Shown here: positions 9,146-17,677 of the stretch, in pieces
How the letters are laid out: every line of letters starts with the position of its first letter
Position numbering within the stretch: position 1 is the stretch's first letter
Origin: Nocardioides mangrovicus
Lineage (GTDB): Bacteria; Actinomycetota; Actinomycetes; Propionibacteriales; Nocardioidaceae
Direction of reading: 5' to 3'
NCBI RefSeq assembly: GCF_003674065.1
Contig: NZ_RDBE01000010.1
Location: 1,037,371 to 1,101,370, forward strand
DNA: 64,000 bases
Made by a program: the position numbers and the translations under genes
Notes under the pieces: generated by a model
What the model was told of the DNA's origin: nothing
The model's input: the letters and a program-made list of their open reading frames with translations, nothing else
Database searches by the model: none

Positions 9146-9805
9146 TCAGCCGGAGCCGACCAGCCCGGTGTCGTAGGCGAGCAGCACCAGCTGCACGCGG
9201 TCGCGGGAGCCGGTCTTGGCCAGGAGCCGCGAGACGTGGGTCTTCACCGTCGCCTCGGCCACCACCAGGTCGGCGGCGATCTCGCCGTTGGTGCGGCCCC
9301 GGGCGATGAGGGTGAGCACCTCGACCTCGCGGTCGGTCAGGCCGGCGTCGGTCAGGCCGCGCGGGGTGGGGCGGTCCTCGGGCAGCGCGGCGAAGTGGTC
9401 GAGCAGCCGGCGGGTGGTGCTGGGCGCGACCACGGCGTCGCCGGCCTGCACCCGACGGACGGCGTCGAGCAGTACCGGCGGTGTGGCGTCCTTGAGCAGG
9501 AACGCCGACGCCCCGGCGCGGATCGCGGCGAAGGCGTACTCGTCGAGGTCGAACGTGGTCAGCACGATGACCCGGGGAGCGTCCGGTCGCGCGGCGAGCA
9601 CCCGGGTGGCCTCGACGCCGTCGACGCGCGGCATCCGGACGTCCATCAGCACGACGTCGGCACCGGTGACGGCCAGCGCCTCGATCGCGGCCTGCCCGTC
9701 GCCGGCCTCGCCGACCACGGTCATGTCGTCCTGGCTGTCGACGATCATCCGGAACCCGGCGCGCACCATCTCCTGGTCGTCGACCAGGAAGACCCGGATG
9801 CTCAC
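9146..9805 (-). CDS. NarL/LuxR-family response regulator
   Basis: 219 residues. The receiver domain has the acidic pocket LVDDQE, the phospho-acceptor aspartate in VVLMDVRMPRVDG, the switch threonine in VLTTFD and the lysine in FLLKDATP. A LuxR-type helix-turn-helix follows (LTDREVEVLTLIARGRTNGE, then VKTHVSRLLAKTG). The GTG start overlaps the kinase stop by 4 bp (GTGA). It probably controls the adjacent FtsX-type ABC exporter, an inference from gene order. Confidence 0.94.
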   Translation of the reverse strand: MSIRVFLVDDQEMVRAGFRMIVDSQDDMTVVGEAGDGQAAIEALAVTGADVVLMDVRMPRVDGVEATRVLAARPDAPRVIVLTTFDLDEYAFAAIRAGASAFLLKDATPPVLLDAVRRVQAGDAVVAPSTTRRLLDHFAALPEDRPTPRGLTDAGLTDREVEVLTLIARGRTNGEIAADLVVAEATVKTHVSRLLAKTGSRDRVQLVLLAYDTGLVGSG

Positions 9806-10980
9806 CGGACGGGCACCTCGGTGAGCGGCAGCGCGGCCCGGACCTCGAAGCCGCCGCGGGGTCGAGCACCGGTGACCAGCGTGCCGCCGTGCACGGCCAC
9901 GCGCTCGCGCATGCCGGCCAGTCCGTGGCCCGAGCCGTCGTCGGGCGCGGCGGCGCCGCGGCCGTCGTCGAGCACCACCAGGTGCAGCCAGCCGGCGTCG
10001 GCCCACACCTCCACCCGCGGGTGCGCGTCGGGTCCGGCGTGCTTGCGGACGTTGGTCAGCGCCTCCTGCACCACCCGGTACGCCGTGAGCCCGACGCCCT
10101 GTCCCACGGCGGGGAGGTCGTCGGCGATCCGGCTCTGGACCTGCTCGTCGAGCAGCTGGCGCAGGTCGGCCAGACCCGGCTGCGGCCGGGTCGCCGTCGC
10201 GTGGTCCTCCGGACGCAGGAGCCCGAGCAGCCGGCGCATCTCCTGCAGCGACTCACGTCCCGTGCCGGCGATGGTGTCCAGCGCCCGGCCGACCCGCTCG
10301 GGGTCGCGCTCGAGCTGCAGCCGCGCGCCGTCGGCCTGCACCACCATCACCGAGAGGCCGTGGGCCACGATGTCGTGCATCTCGCGCGCGATGCGGGCCC
10401 GCTCCTGCGAGGCCGCCAGCTCGGCGCGCTGCTCGGCCTCGCGCTCGACGCGGATGCCGCGCTCGATGAGCTGGTCGACGTAGGCCTTGCGGGTGCGGCC
10501 CAGCGTGCCCACCAGCCAGGAGCTGACCACGACCAGGGCACAGAACACGGCGGCCTCGGTGAAGGTCCGCCCGTCGCCGGTGCGCAGCGTCCACGACGCC
10601 GGCCCGAGCACTGCGCCGCCTAGGCCGAGCGCCAGCGCGACCCGGCCCAGCCGGCTGCCGCCGTAGGTGACGGCGGCGTAGATCGTCAGCGGCACCGCCG
10701 CCTGCCCCCAGGTGGGCGTGCTGAGGAGCACCAGCTGCGGCAGCGAGAACGCCGTCACCAGCCCGACGCACCAGGCCGGGTGGGTGCGGCGCACGAGCAG
10801 CGGCAGGATCTCCAGCGTCACGAGGGCCACGTGGAACCCGTCGCGCGCGAACACTCCGGACAGCGCACTGCCCGCCCAGGCCACCACCAGCGTGACCATG
10901 ACGACGCAGACGTCGAGCGCGATCCCGCGCGGCCGCGTCCACGGCCCCCGCGCCTCGTCGGCGAACGCGGGCTCGGTCAT
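9802..10980 (-). CDS. sensor histidine kinase, HisKA_3 (NarX/DesK) type
   Basis: 392 residues with a membrane sensor part of roughly four to six helices (residues 20-160), then the dimerisation/phospho-acceptor box REMHDIVAHGLSVMV with the histidine, and an HATPase domain with N-box VVQEALTNVRKHA and G-box GSGHGLAGMRERV. There is no large extracytoplasmic domain, so the stimulus may be sensed within the membrane, as in LiaS/BceS-like systems. The ATG has TACCCT 6 nt upstream and no Shine-Dalgarno. It is co-translated with the response regulator. Confidence 0.93.
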   Translation of the reverse strand: MTEPAFADEARGPWTRPRGIALDVCVVMVTLVVAWAGSALSGVFARDGFHVALVTLEILPLLVRRTHPAWCVGLVTAFSLPQLVLLSTPTWGQAAVPLTIYAAVTYGGSRLGRVALALGLGGAVLGPASWTLRTGDGRTFTEAAVFCALVVVSSWLVGTLGRTRKAYVDQLIERGIRVEREAEQRAELAASQERARIAREMHDIVAHGLSVMVVQADGARLQLERDPERVGRALDTIAGTGRESLQEMRRLLGLLRPEDHATATRPQPGLADLRQLLDEQVQSRIADDLPAVGQGVGLTAYRVVQEALTNVRKHAGPDAHPRVEVWADAGWLHLVVLDDGRGAAAPDDGSGHGLAGMRERVAVHGGTLVTGARPRGGFEVRAALPLTEVPVR

Positions 10981-10986
10981 GTCTCG

Positions 10987-10992
10987 AGGGTA
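10987..10992 (-). promoter_or_regulatory. -10 hexamer of a likely leaderless promoter for the kinase-regulator pair
   Basis: TACCCT on the minus strand, 6 nt before ATG 10980. Confidence 0.55.
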
Positions 10993-11015
10993 GGTGTCCG
11001 CGGCCGCCGCGGTCG

Positions 11016-11714
11016 TCAGTCCGTGGGGGGATCGAGCAGCGCCTGCTGCACCCGGGGCCAGACGGCGCTCTGCGGGTCGACGACGTCGAAGTGCCCGGCG
11101 CCGCCGAGCTCGACGAGGCCGACCCACGGGTGGGCGGCGACCAGGCCGCGGCTGTTCTCGATGCTCACGACGTCGTCGTCGGTGCCGTGCAGGATCTCGA
11201 TCGGGTACGCCGGGCGGTGACGCGCCAGGAGCGCGGCGGGGTCGGCGTCGTCGACGTGGTGGTCGACGCCGAGGAAGTCGCGCACGGCGCCGTCGCCCAT
11301 GCCGGTGGCGGCGGCGTGCCGCAGGTCGCCGACCGGCGCGATCGGCACCACCCGGTCGACCCTCGCCCCGGAGCACGCCAGCCAGAGCGCGAGGTGGCCG
11401 CCGGCGGAGTGACCGCTGAGGGTCACCGTGCGCGGGACGAACGGCAGCAGGGAGGGCAGTCGCTCGAGGGCGGTGCGGACGTCCTCGCAGGTGGTCGGCC
11501 AGCCACCGCCGGCACCCACGCGTCGGTACTCCGGCAGCACGACGGCGGCCCCGGCCTCGGCCAGCGCCCGCGCCACGGGCCGGGCGTGGTCGCGGTCGTA
11601 GGCCTGCCGCCAGAACCCGCCGTGCAGGTGGACGACGAGGTGGGTCGGCTCGCGCTCGGGCAGGTAGAGGTCGGCGACACCGTCGGTGTGGTCGGCATAC
11701 CGGAGCGGGGTCAT
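11016..11714 (-). CDS. alpha/beta hydrolase (esterase/kynurenine-formamidase-like)
   Basis: 232 residues with the oxyanion motif HLHGGFWRQ, nucleophile elbow GHSAGGH (Ser), an aspartate in HGTDDDVVS and the catalytic histidine in GAGHFDVV. The HGGxW motif and length resemble kynurenine formamidase and related small esterases; the true substrate is not evident. The ATG overlaps the stop of the GlxA-type regulator gene by 4 bp (ATGA), so the two form an operon and the hydrolase is a likely target of that regulator. Confidence 0.88.
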   Translation of the reverse strand: MTPLRYADHTDGVADLYLPEREPTHLVVHLHGGFWRQAYDRDHARPVARALAEAGAAVVLPEYRRVGAGGGWPTTCEDVRTALERLPSLLPFVPRTVTLSGHSAGGHLALWLACSGARVDRVVPIAPVGDLRHAAATGMGDGAVRDFLGVDHHVDDADPAALLARHRPAYPIEILHGTDDDVVSIENSRGLVAAHPWVGLVELGGAGHFDVVDPQSAVWPRVQQALLDPPTD

Positions 11715-12667
11715 ACGGCGGTGGAGAACGTGCGTCGGTAGTCGCTGGGCGCGACGCCGACGTGAGCGGCGAAGTGGTGCCGCAGGAGGGCCGCGGAGCC
11801 GAACCCGCACCGGGCCGCCACCGACTCCACCGCGAGATCGGTGCTCTCCAGCAGGTGGCGGGCGTGGTCGAGCCGCTGGAGCAGCAGCCAGCGCGCCGGC
11901 GTGGTGCCGGTCTCGGCGACGAAGCGCCGCGCGAAGGTGCGGGGCGACATGGCAGCCCGCTGCGCCAGGTCGCTGACCGGCTGCTCCTGGTGCAGGTGCT
12001 CGCGCATCCACGTCAGCAGCGGCGAGAGGCTGTCGGCGCTGCAGGCCGGCACCGGCAGCTCGATGTACTGGCGCTGCCCGCCCTCGCGCTGCGGCGGCAC
12101 GACCATGCGCCGCGCGATCCGGCTGGCGACGGCGGCGCCCAGCTCGCAGCGCACGTGGTGCAGGCAGGCGTCGATGCCGGCGGCGGTGCCGGCGCTGGTG
12201 ATGACGCGGTCGTCCTCGACGAAGAGCACGTCGGGGTCCACCTCCGCCGTCGGGTAACGGCGCGACAGCTCCGCGGTGTGGCGCCAGTGGGTGGTGCAGC
12301 GGCGTCCGTCGAGCAGCCCGGCCTCCCCGAGGACGAACGCCCCGGAGCACACCGAGAGCACCCAGGCGCCGCGGGCGTGGGCGCGGCGGAAGGTCTCGAC
12401 CGTCGCGGGGCCCGGCGGGGCGAGGCTCTCGTAGGCCGCGGCCACGACGAGATCGGCGTCGTCGGCGGCCTCCAGGCCGTAGGGCGGCAGCAGGACCAGC
12501 CCGTTGTCGAGCTCGAGCGGCTCACCGGGGCGCTCGGCGCAGATCCGGAAGTCGATCGGCGGGACGCCGTCGTCGGTGCGGTCAACCCCGAACACCTCCC
12601 GTACCACCCCCAGCTCGAACAGGCTCGGTCGTGGTGGCAGCACGACGGCGACGGTCCGCAACGGCAT
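11711..12667 (-). CDS. GlxA-family transcriptional regulator (DJ-1/PfpI domain plus AraC HTH)
   Basis: 318 residues. The N-terminal DJ-1/PfpI-like domain has the nucleophile-elbow cysteine in VLSVCSGAFVLGEAGLLDG and TTHWRH. The C-terminal AraC/XylS domain has two helix-turn-helix motifs (VSDLAQRAAMSPRTFARRF and VESVAARCGFGSAALLRHHF). Family members regulate amine and amino-acid catabolism. It starts at ATG 12667, where TATTTT lies 7 nt upstream. An inverted repeat, GTGGCAG and CTGCCAC, brackets this promoter and could be its own operator. Confidence 0.92.
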   Translation of the reverse strand: MPLRTVAVVLPPRPSLFELGVVREVFGVDRTDDGVPPIDFRICAERPGEPLELDNGLVLLPPYGLEAADDADLVVAAAYESLAPPGPATVETFRRAHARGAWVLSVCSGAFVLGEAGLLDGRRCTTHWRHTAELSRRYPTAEVDPDVLFVEDDRVITSAGTAAGIDACLHHVRCELGAAVASRIARRMVVPPQREGGQRQYIELPVPACSADSLSPLLTWMREHLHQEQPVSDLAQRAAMSPRTFARRFVAETGTTPARWLLLQRLDHARHLLESTDLAVESVAARCGFGSAALLRHHFAAHVGVAPSDYRRTFSTAV

Positions 12668-12704
12668 GTGGCAGAAAATACGCGATAGACGACTTTGCTG
12701 CCAC
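12668..12704. promoter_or_regulatory. promoter and candidate operator of the GlxA-type regulator gene
   Basis: On the minus strand, TGGCAG, 17 bp, TATTTT, 7 bp, ATG. An inverted repeat of GTGGCAG (12668-12674) and CTGCCAC (12698-12704) has 23 bp between its arms; one arm covers the -35 position and the other the transcription start. Confidence 0.5.
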
Positions 12705-12740
12705 TCGTGGCGCGATGTGAGCGAGCGCAGAGTAACTGCC

Positions 12741-12911
12741 ATGTGGAACCTCATCGCCGTCTCCCTCTTCTTCCTCCTCTTCACCACGGTCGTCACCGTG
12801 CTCGAGCGCGTGCACCGCCACGACGACCTGCCTCGCGCGCCCTTCGGTGTCGACGCCGGCCGCGACGCCGACCTGCGCCGCGTGCTGCACGACCTCGACG
12901 CCCGTCCGTAG
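12741..12911 (+). CDS. small membrane protein, 56 residues, function unknown
   Basis: MWNLIAVSLFFLLFTTVVTV forms one clear membrane helix, followed by a charged tail ending LRRVLHDLDARP. It is transcribed divergently from the GlxA-type regulator. No family is recognised. The start has no good Shine-Dalgarno (AGAGTAACTGCC precedes it). A small anchored protein is plausible, but a chance frame in GC-rich DNA cannot be excluded; the hydrophobic helix right after the ATG and the good actinobacterial codon use favour a real gene. Confidence 0.55.
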   Translation: MWNLIAVSLFFLLFTTVVTVLERVHRHDDLPRAPFGVDAGRDADLRRVLHDLDARP

Positions 12912-12919
12912 GGCGCGGC

Positions 12920-12925
12920 TAGGGT
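12920..12925 (+). promoter_or_regulatory. -10 hexamer of a likely leaderless promoter for the DUF4177-RidA operon
   Basis: TAGGGT, 6 nt before ATG 12932, directly after the stop of the small membrane protein. Confidence 0.6.
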
Positions 12926-12931
12926 GCGCCC

Positions 12932-13087
12932 ATGACGAAGTGGGAGTACCTGACCGCCCCCGTGCTGGTCCACTCGACGAAGCAGATCCTCGACAACTTC
13001 GGCTCCGACGGCTGGGAGCTGGTGCAGGTCGTCCCGGGCATGAACCCCGAGAACCTGGTCGCCTACTTCAAGCGCCCGCTGCAGTGA
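12932..13087 (+). CDS. DUF4177-type small protein (Rv3678A-like)
   Basis: 51 residues (MTKWEYLTAPVLVHS ... GWELVQVVPG). The WEY and GWELV motifs and the length match the short DUF4177-like proteins that precede RidA-family genes in actinobacteria. Function is unknown. It overlaps the RidA-family gene by 4 bp (GTGA) and leads a run of coupled genes (DUF4177, RidA, NUDIX, metallo-hydrolase) transcribed from a probable leaderless promoter. Confidence 0.85.
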   Translation: MTKWEYLTAPVLVHSTKQILDNFGSDGWELVQVVPGMNPENLVAYFKRPLQ

Positions 13088-13542
13088 GCACCCCCGAGGA
13101 GCGGCTCGCCGGGCTGGGTCTCTCGGTGCCCGAGGTCGCCAAGCCGGTGGCGACGTACGTGCCCGCCGTGCGCGACGGCGACCACGTGCTCACCTCGGGC
13201 CAGCTGCCGATGCGCTCGGGCTCGCTGGTGGCCACCGGCAAGGTGGGCGCCGAGGTCAGCCAGGAGCAGGCCGTGGAGTGCGCCCAACAGTGCGCGCTCA
13301 ACGCGCTGGCGGCGGTCCGCTCGCTCACCGGCGACCTCTCGGCGGTCAAGCAGGTGGTCAAGGTCGTCGTGTTCGTCGCCTCCGCGCCCGACTTCACCGC
13401 GCAGCCGCAGGTGGCCAACGGCGTCAGCGAGCTGCTCGGTCAGGTCTTCGGCGACGCCGGTGTGCACGCCCGCTCGGCCGTCGGGGTCGCGGTGCTGCCC
13501 CTGGACGCGCCGGTCGAGGTCGAGCTCACCGTCGCCGTCTAG
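13084..13542 (+). CDS. RidA-family (YjgF/YER057c/UK114) protein, YjgH-like branch
   Basis: 152 residues. It carries the RidA-fold core with VLTSGQLPMRSGSLVATGKVG, EQCALNALA-like segment (AQQCALNALAAVRSL) and KVVVFVASAPDF. Classical RidA enamine/imine deaminases have an arginine in the R-G/Q-P-E context near the C-terminus; here the end reads ARSAVGVAVLPLDAPVEVEL, so an arginine is present. It corresponds to Rv3678c. It is translationally coupled to DUF4177 upstream and sits 2 bp before the NUDIX gene. Confidence 0.88.
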   Translation: MSTPEERLAGLGLSVPEVAKPVATYVPAVRDGDHVLTSGQLPMRSGSLVATGKVGAEVSQEQAVECAQQCALNALAAVRSLTGDLSAVKQVVKVVVFVASAPDFTAQPQVANGVSELLGQVFGDAGVHARSAVGVAVLPLDAPVEVELTVAV

Positions 13543-13544
13543 CG

Positions 13545-14402
13545 ATGCGACGAATCAGCCTCCCGCCGAGGCTCGTGGAGCAGGCCGCGTCGTTCGCCTC
13601 GGGCGAGCAGACCCCGGCCGAGCCGCGCGACGCCGCCACCGTGCTGCTGCTGCGCGACGCCGCCGGCGACGGTGACGCGGGCCCCGAGGCCTATCTGCTG
13701 CGCCGCCAGTCCTCCATGGCCTTCGCGGCGGGGATGTACGTGTTCCCCGGTGGGGGCGTCGACCCCCGCGACTTCGAGCCGCCCGGCTGGTCCGGACCGT
13801 CGCCGCAGCAGTGGGCGACGGCGCTGGGCACCGACCCCGAGCACGCCTCGGCGCTGGTGTGCGCCGCGGTCCGCGAGACCTTCGAGGAGTCCGGGGTGCT
13901 GCTGGCCGGCAGCGCGGCGGGCGCCGTCGTGGCCGACACGACCGGCGAGGACTGGGAGGCCGACCGCCTCGCTCTGGAGGCGCACGACCTGGCCTTCAGC
14001 GACTTCCTGCGCCGGCGCCACCTGGTGGTGCGCAGCGACCTGCTCGGTGCCTGGTCGGCGTGGACGACGCCGGTCTTCGAGCCGCGCCGCTACCGCACCT
14101 GGTTCTTCGTCGCCGCGCTGCCGCAGGGCCAGCGCACCCGCGACGTCTCCACCGAGTCCGATGCGGTGGCCTGGCAGCCGCTCGAGGCGGTGCTCGCCGC
14201 CGGCGACGCCGGCGAGATCGGCCTGATGCCACCGACGTACGTGAACCTCCTCGACGCCGCGCAGCACGACACGGTGGCCGACGTGCTCGACGCCGCGCAC
14301 GAGCGCCGCGTCGAGATGTTCATGCCCGACCTGGTGGAGACCGACGGCGAGCCGGCGCTGACGATCCCGGCGTCGATGCTGGACCTGGTGGAGCGCCGGT
14401 GA
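13545..14402 (+). CDS. NUDIX hydrolase, NUDT19-like with split Nudix box
   Basis: 285 residues. The Nudix box is interrupted: GGGVDPRDFEP comes first, then about 30 extra residues, then AAVRETFEESGVLL, which supplies the REx2EExGU metal-binding glutamates. This insertion is typical of the NUDT7/NUDT19-like branch that hydrolyses CoA derivatives or other nucleoside diphosphates. It follows RidA by 2 bp and overlaps the metallo-hydrolase by 4 bp. The exact substrate cannot be inferred. Confidence 0.87.
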   Translation: MRRISLPPRLVEQAASFASGEQTPAEPRDAATVLLLRDAAGDGDAGPEAYLLRRQSSMAFAAGMYVFPGGGVDPRDFEPPGWSGPSPQQWATALGTDPEHASALVCAAVRETFEESGVLLAGSAAGAVVADTTGEDWEADRLALEAHDLAFSDFLRRRHLVVRSDLLGAWSAWTTPVFEPRRYRTWFFVAALPQGQRTRDVSTESDAVAWQPLEAVLAAGDAGEIGLMPPTYVNLLDAAQHDTVADVLDAAHERRVEMFMPDLVETDGEPALTIPASMLDLVERR

Positions 14403-15172
14403 GCTGGACCGGTGGCGATTTCGGCGTCGGGCGGTGCGTGCTGGCGCCCAACGCCAACCAGATGACCCTCGACGGCACCAACACCTGGGTGCTCCGGGCG
14501 ATCGACGGCGGCCGCTCGGTGGTGGTCGACCCCGGACCGCCCGACGAGGCGCACCTGGCGGCGGTGGCCGAGGCGGCCGGCGACGTCGCCGTCGTGCTGC
14601 TGACCCACCACCACCTCGACCACTCCGAGGCGGCCAGGGCCTTCGCCGAGCAGATGGGCTGCGGCGTCCGCGCGCTGGACCCGGCCTACCGGCTGGGCTC
14701 GGAGGGGCTCGGCGAGGGCGACGTCGTGGCCGTCGGCGACCTCGAGGTGCACGTGGTCGCCACGCCCGGTCACACCGCGGACTCGCTCTCGTTCGTGCTG
14801 CCGGCCGAGCGCGTCGTGCTCACCGGCGACACCGTGCTGGGCCGCGGCACCACCGTCGTCGCGCACCCCGACGGCCAGCTCGGGGCCTACCTGGACTCCC
14901 TGGACCGGCTGCACGCACTGGCCGAGGCGCACGAGATCGAGCGGGTCTGGCCCGGGCACGGTCCGGTGATCGACGACGCGCTCGCGGCGCTCGACTTCTA
15001 CCGCGCCCACCGGCGCGAGCGGCTCGAGCAGGTGGCCGCCGCCCGGGAGGCGCTGGGACCCGAGGCGACGCCACGCGAGGTGGTCGAGCGCGTCTACGCC
15101 GACGTCGACCCGGTGTTGTGGGGCGCGGCCGAGCTGAGCGTCCGGGCACAAATCCGCTACCTGGATGGTTGA
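14399..15172 (+). CDS. metallo-beta-lactamase-fold hydrolase (Rv3677c-like)
   Basis: 257 residues with the metal motif TLLTHHHLDHSE variant LLTHHHLDH, a further histidine in VATPGHTADSL, the aspartate in LTGDTVLG and the histidine in PGHGPVIDD. The C-terminal helical segment resembles the LACTB2/RNase-like branch. It corresponds to the gene next to crp in mycobacteria. Start GTG overlaps the NUDIX stop (GTGA). Substrate unknown; nuclease or thioesterase activity are both possible. Confidence 0.9.
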   Translation: MSWTGGDFGVGRCVLAPNANQMTLDGTNTWVLRAIDGGRSVVVDPGPPDEAHLAAVAEAAGDVAVVLLTHHHLDHSEAARAFAEQMGCGVRALDPAYRLGSEGLGEGDVVAVGDLEVHVVATPGHTADSLSFVLPAERVVLTGDTVLGRGTTVVAHPDGQLGAYLDSLDRLHALAEAHEIERVWPGHGPVIDDALAALDFYRAHRRERLEQVAAAREALGPEATPREVVERVYADVDPVLWGAAELSVRAQIRYLDG

Positions 15173-15179
15173 AGGTTGT

Positions 15180-16202
15180 ATGACCAAGAACATCGGGTTC
15201 CTTTCGTTCGGTCACTGGAACCCCTCTCCGCACTCGCAGACCCGTAGCGGCTCCGACGCGCTGCTGCAGTCGATCGACCTGGCGGTGGCGGCCGAGGAGC
15301 TCGGCGTCGACGGCGCCTACTTCCGCGTGCACCACTTCGCCCGCCAGCTCGCCTCGCCGTTCCCGCTGCTGGCCGCGGTAGGGGCACGGACCAGCCGGAT
15401 CGAGATCGGCACCGGCGTCATCGACATGCGCTACGAGAACCCGCTCTACATGGCCGAGGACGCGGGCGCGGCCGACCTCATCGCCGGCGGCCGGCTGCAG
15501 CTCGGCATCAGCCGGGGATCACCGGAGCAGGTCATCGACGGCTTCCGCTACTTCGGCCACCAGCCGGCCGAGGGCTCCGACGCGAGTGAGATGGCGCGCG
15601 AGTACACCAAGATCCTCCTGCAGGTGCTCGAGGGCAACGGCTTCGCCGAGCCCAACCCGCGCCCGATGTTCGCCAACCCGCCCGGCCTGCTGCGCCTGGA
15701 GCCGTACTCCGAGGGCCTGCGCGATCGCATCTGGTGGGGCGCCGGCTCGCGTGCGACGGCCGAGTGGGCCGGCGAGGTGGGGATGAACCTGATGTCGAGC
15801 ACCCTGCTCACCGAGGACACCGGCGTGCCGTTCCACGAGCTGCAGGCCGAGCAGATCCAGCGGTTCCGCAAGGCCTGGGCCGACGCCGGCCACCCCCGCG
15901 AGCCGCGCGTCTCGGTCAGCCGGAGCATCTTCCCGATCACCAACGACCAGGACCGTGCCTACTTCGGCGCCGAGACCCGCAGCACCGACCAGGTCGGGCA
16001 CCTCGACGGCGGCAACGCCCGCTTCGGCAAGACCTACGCCGGTGAGCCCGACCGGCTGGTCAAGGAGCTGGCCGAGGACGAGGCCATCGCCGCCGCCGAC
16101 ACCCTGCTGATCACCGTGCCCAACCAGCTCGGCGTCGACTACAACGCTCACGTGCTGGAGTCGATCGTCGCCGACGTCGCGCCGGGGCTGGGCTGGCGCT
16201 GA
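15180..16202 (+). CDS. LLM-class flavin-dependent oxidoreductase (luciferase-like)
   Basis: 340 residues of the bacterial luciferase/F420- or FMN-dependent TIM-barrel superfamily: GFLSFGHWNP at the N-terminus, GVDGAYFRVHHFARQLASPF, IEIGTGVIDMRYENP, then GGRLQLGISRGSPEQVIDGF. It could use FMNH2 or F420; neither is settled by sequence. ATG 15180 is chosen over ATG 15165 because GAAGG lies directly upstream. It is separated from the metallo-hydrolase by only 7 bp, so it may be the last gene of the DUF4177 operon. It ends at a 22-bp palindrome. Confidence 0.88.
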   Translation: MTKNIGFLSFGHWNPSPHSQTRSGSDALLQSIDLAVAAEELGVDGAYFRVHHFARQLASPFPLLAAVGARTSRIEIGTGVIDMRYENPLYMAEDAGAADLIAGGRLQLGISRGSPEQVIDGFRYFGHQPAEGSDASEMAREYTKILLQVLEGNGFAEPNPRPMFANPPGLLRLEPYSEGLRDRIWWGAGSRATAEWAGEVGMNLMSSTLLTEDTGVPFHELQAEQIQRFRKAWADAGHPREPRVSVSRSIFPITNDQDRAYFGAETRSTDQVGHLDGGNARFGKTYAGEPDRLVKELAEDEAIAAADTLLITVPNQLGVDYNAHVLESIVADVAPGLGWR

Positions 16203-16211
16203 CGTCCCACG

Positions 16212-16233
16212 ATTCCCCGCACGTGCGGGGAAT
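16212..16233. terminator. 22-bp perfect palindrome between convergent genes, likely bidirectional terminator
   Basis: Each half is ATTCCCCGCAC and the two halves are exact complements. It lies 9 bp after the LLM oxidoreductase stop and 15 bp after the beta-propeller stop on the other strand. No U-tract. Confidence 0.65.
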
Positions 16234-16248
16234 GGCGGGCGCCACCCC

Positions 16249-17610
16249 TCACGACGTCCCGACCACGCTCAACCCGGTCAACGTCGGCACCAGCAGGTTC
16301 CGACCGCTGATGGCGGGGGTGGCGAACCGGCTGGTGCGCCCGACGCTGGTCTGGCTCACGGTGGCGCCGGTGGTGGGGTCCAGGGAGTAGAGCGTGCCGC
16401 CGTTGGGGTCCAGCGACCAGATCCGGCCGCCGCCGACGACCGGGGCGCCGGTGATGTTGGCCGCGGCGTGCCAGAGCACGTTGATCTGGCCGGCCTCGTC
16501 GATGGCGATCGCGCGCAGCCCGTCGGTGCACGGCACGTAGACGATCGTGCCGGCCACCGCGGTGCCGCCGTAGGAGTTGCACACCATCGCCTGGCTCACC
16601 TGACCGCCGATCCCGCCCAGGTGCGAGGCGCGCAGCACGTAGGAGGGGGCCGACTTGCCCGCGACGAAGATCCACGGGCCGACCAGCGTGGCGCCCTGGG
16701 ATCCCAGGCCGACGTCGCCGGTGTTGTTGGTGGGCCAGATCGAGGGCGCGAAGGAGTCGACCAGCCGGGCCCGCTGGGTCAGCCGGAGCACCGAGTTGGT
16801 GAAGTCGTAGGCGTCACCCGGGCCCGCCGCGCCGTTGGCGGTGACGACGAAGAGCCGGCCCTGGGAGTCCACCGACGGTCCGGGCGGGGTCCACATGCCG
16901 CCGCCGCGCTGGGTCGGCGGCGTGTAGCTCACCTTGCCGTGGCGGCGGTCGAGGTTCGTGCCGACGACGCGGCCCTTGTAGCCGCCGCAGTCACCGGCCA
17001 GCGCGCCGAAGGGCACCCACACGCGACCGTGGGCGACGGTGAGCGCGCCGCGCTGCTGCATCGCCCGCTGCTCGACGCCGGGCAGGTCCATCGACCGGTG
17101 CCAGCGCACGTGTCCGGTGCCGATCGCCAGTGCGTACAGGGTGTGACGGGCCTCAGGGCCGCTCTCGGCCACCAGGTAGACGGTGCGCCGGCTGGCCACG
17201 TAGACCGGCGTGCCGGTGATCCCGAGCGGGGAGATGTCGCCGCACGGGAGCGCGCTGCTCGGTGTGGGCGTGCCGAGGTGACGGCGCCACAGGAGCCGGC
17301 CGTGGCGGCCGAAGGCGTAGACGGTGTCGTTCTCCGTGGCCACGACGGTGCGGCCCGCGCCCACCACGGGGGAGGCGTACACGGCGCCGTCGAGGGTGGT
17401 CGAGCGCGTCACGCTCGGGGTGCCGCTGACCGCGGGCATGCGGGAGGAGTAGCCGGTGCGGGCCCGGTTGCCGTGGTAGGTGGGCCAGTCCAGGCTCGTG
17501 CGGGCCGGGTGCGCTCGCCCGCCCGACGGCGGCGTGGCGGCGTAGGCCCCCGATCCGGCGAGGAGGGCGAGGGCGGTCGCGGAGACCGTGAACGTGCGGG
17601 ACAGCCTCAT
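16249..17610 (-). CDS. secreted PQQ-like beta-propeller protein
   Basis: 453 residues beginning with a Sec signal peptide (MRLSRTFTVSATALALLAGS, cleavage probably after AYA). The rest consists of repeated blades with WxxxLDPxGG and YALDxxTG-type motifs (SLDPNGGTLYSLDPTTG, LYALAIGTGHVRW), as in BamB/PQQ-binding-like eight-bladed propellers. DWPTYHGNRARTGYSS at the mature N-terminus is typical of the group. Actinobacteria lack BamA, so an outer-membrane role is excluded; a cell-wall or extracellular role is likely. No cofactor assignment is possible. Confidence 0.87.
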   Translation of the reverse strand: MRLSRTFTVSATALALLAGSGAYAATPPSGGRAHPARTSLDWPTYHGNRARTGYSSRMPAVSGTPSVTRSTTLDGAVYASPVVGAGRTVVATENDTVYAFGRHGRLLWRRHLGTPTPSSALPCGDISPLGITGTPVYVASRRTVYLVAESGPEARHTLYALAIGTGHVRWHRSMDLPGVEQRAMQQRGALTVAHGRVWVPFGALAGDCGGYKGRVVGTNLDRRHGKVSYTPPTQRGGGMWTPPGPSVDSQGRLFVVTANGAAGPGDAYDFTNSVLRLTQRARLVDSFAPSIWPTNNTGDVGLGSQGATLVGPWIFVAGKSAPSYVLRASHLGGIGGQVSQAMVCNSYGGTAVAGTIVYVPCTDGLRAIAIDEAGQINVLWHAAANITGAPVVGGGRIWSLDPNGGTLYSLDPTTGATVSQTSVGRTSRFATPAISGRNLLVPTLTGLSVVGTS

Positions 17611-17617
17611 TCTCGAG

Positions 17618-17623
17618 ACGGTA
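17618..17623 (-). promoter_or_regulatory. -10 hexamer of a likely leaderless promoter for the beta-propeller gene
   Basis: TACCGT on the minus strand, 7 nt before ATG 17610. Confidence 0.55.
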
Positions 17624-17677
17624 CGCGCGAAAAAGCTCCGCAAACACCCCCAAAGCGGACGGGGCCGGCGGACGGGG

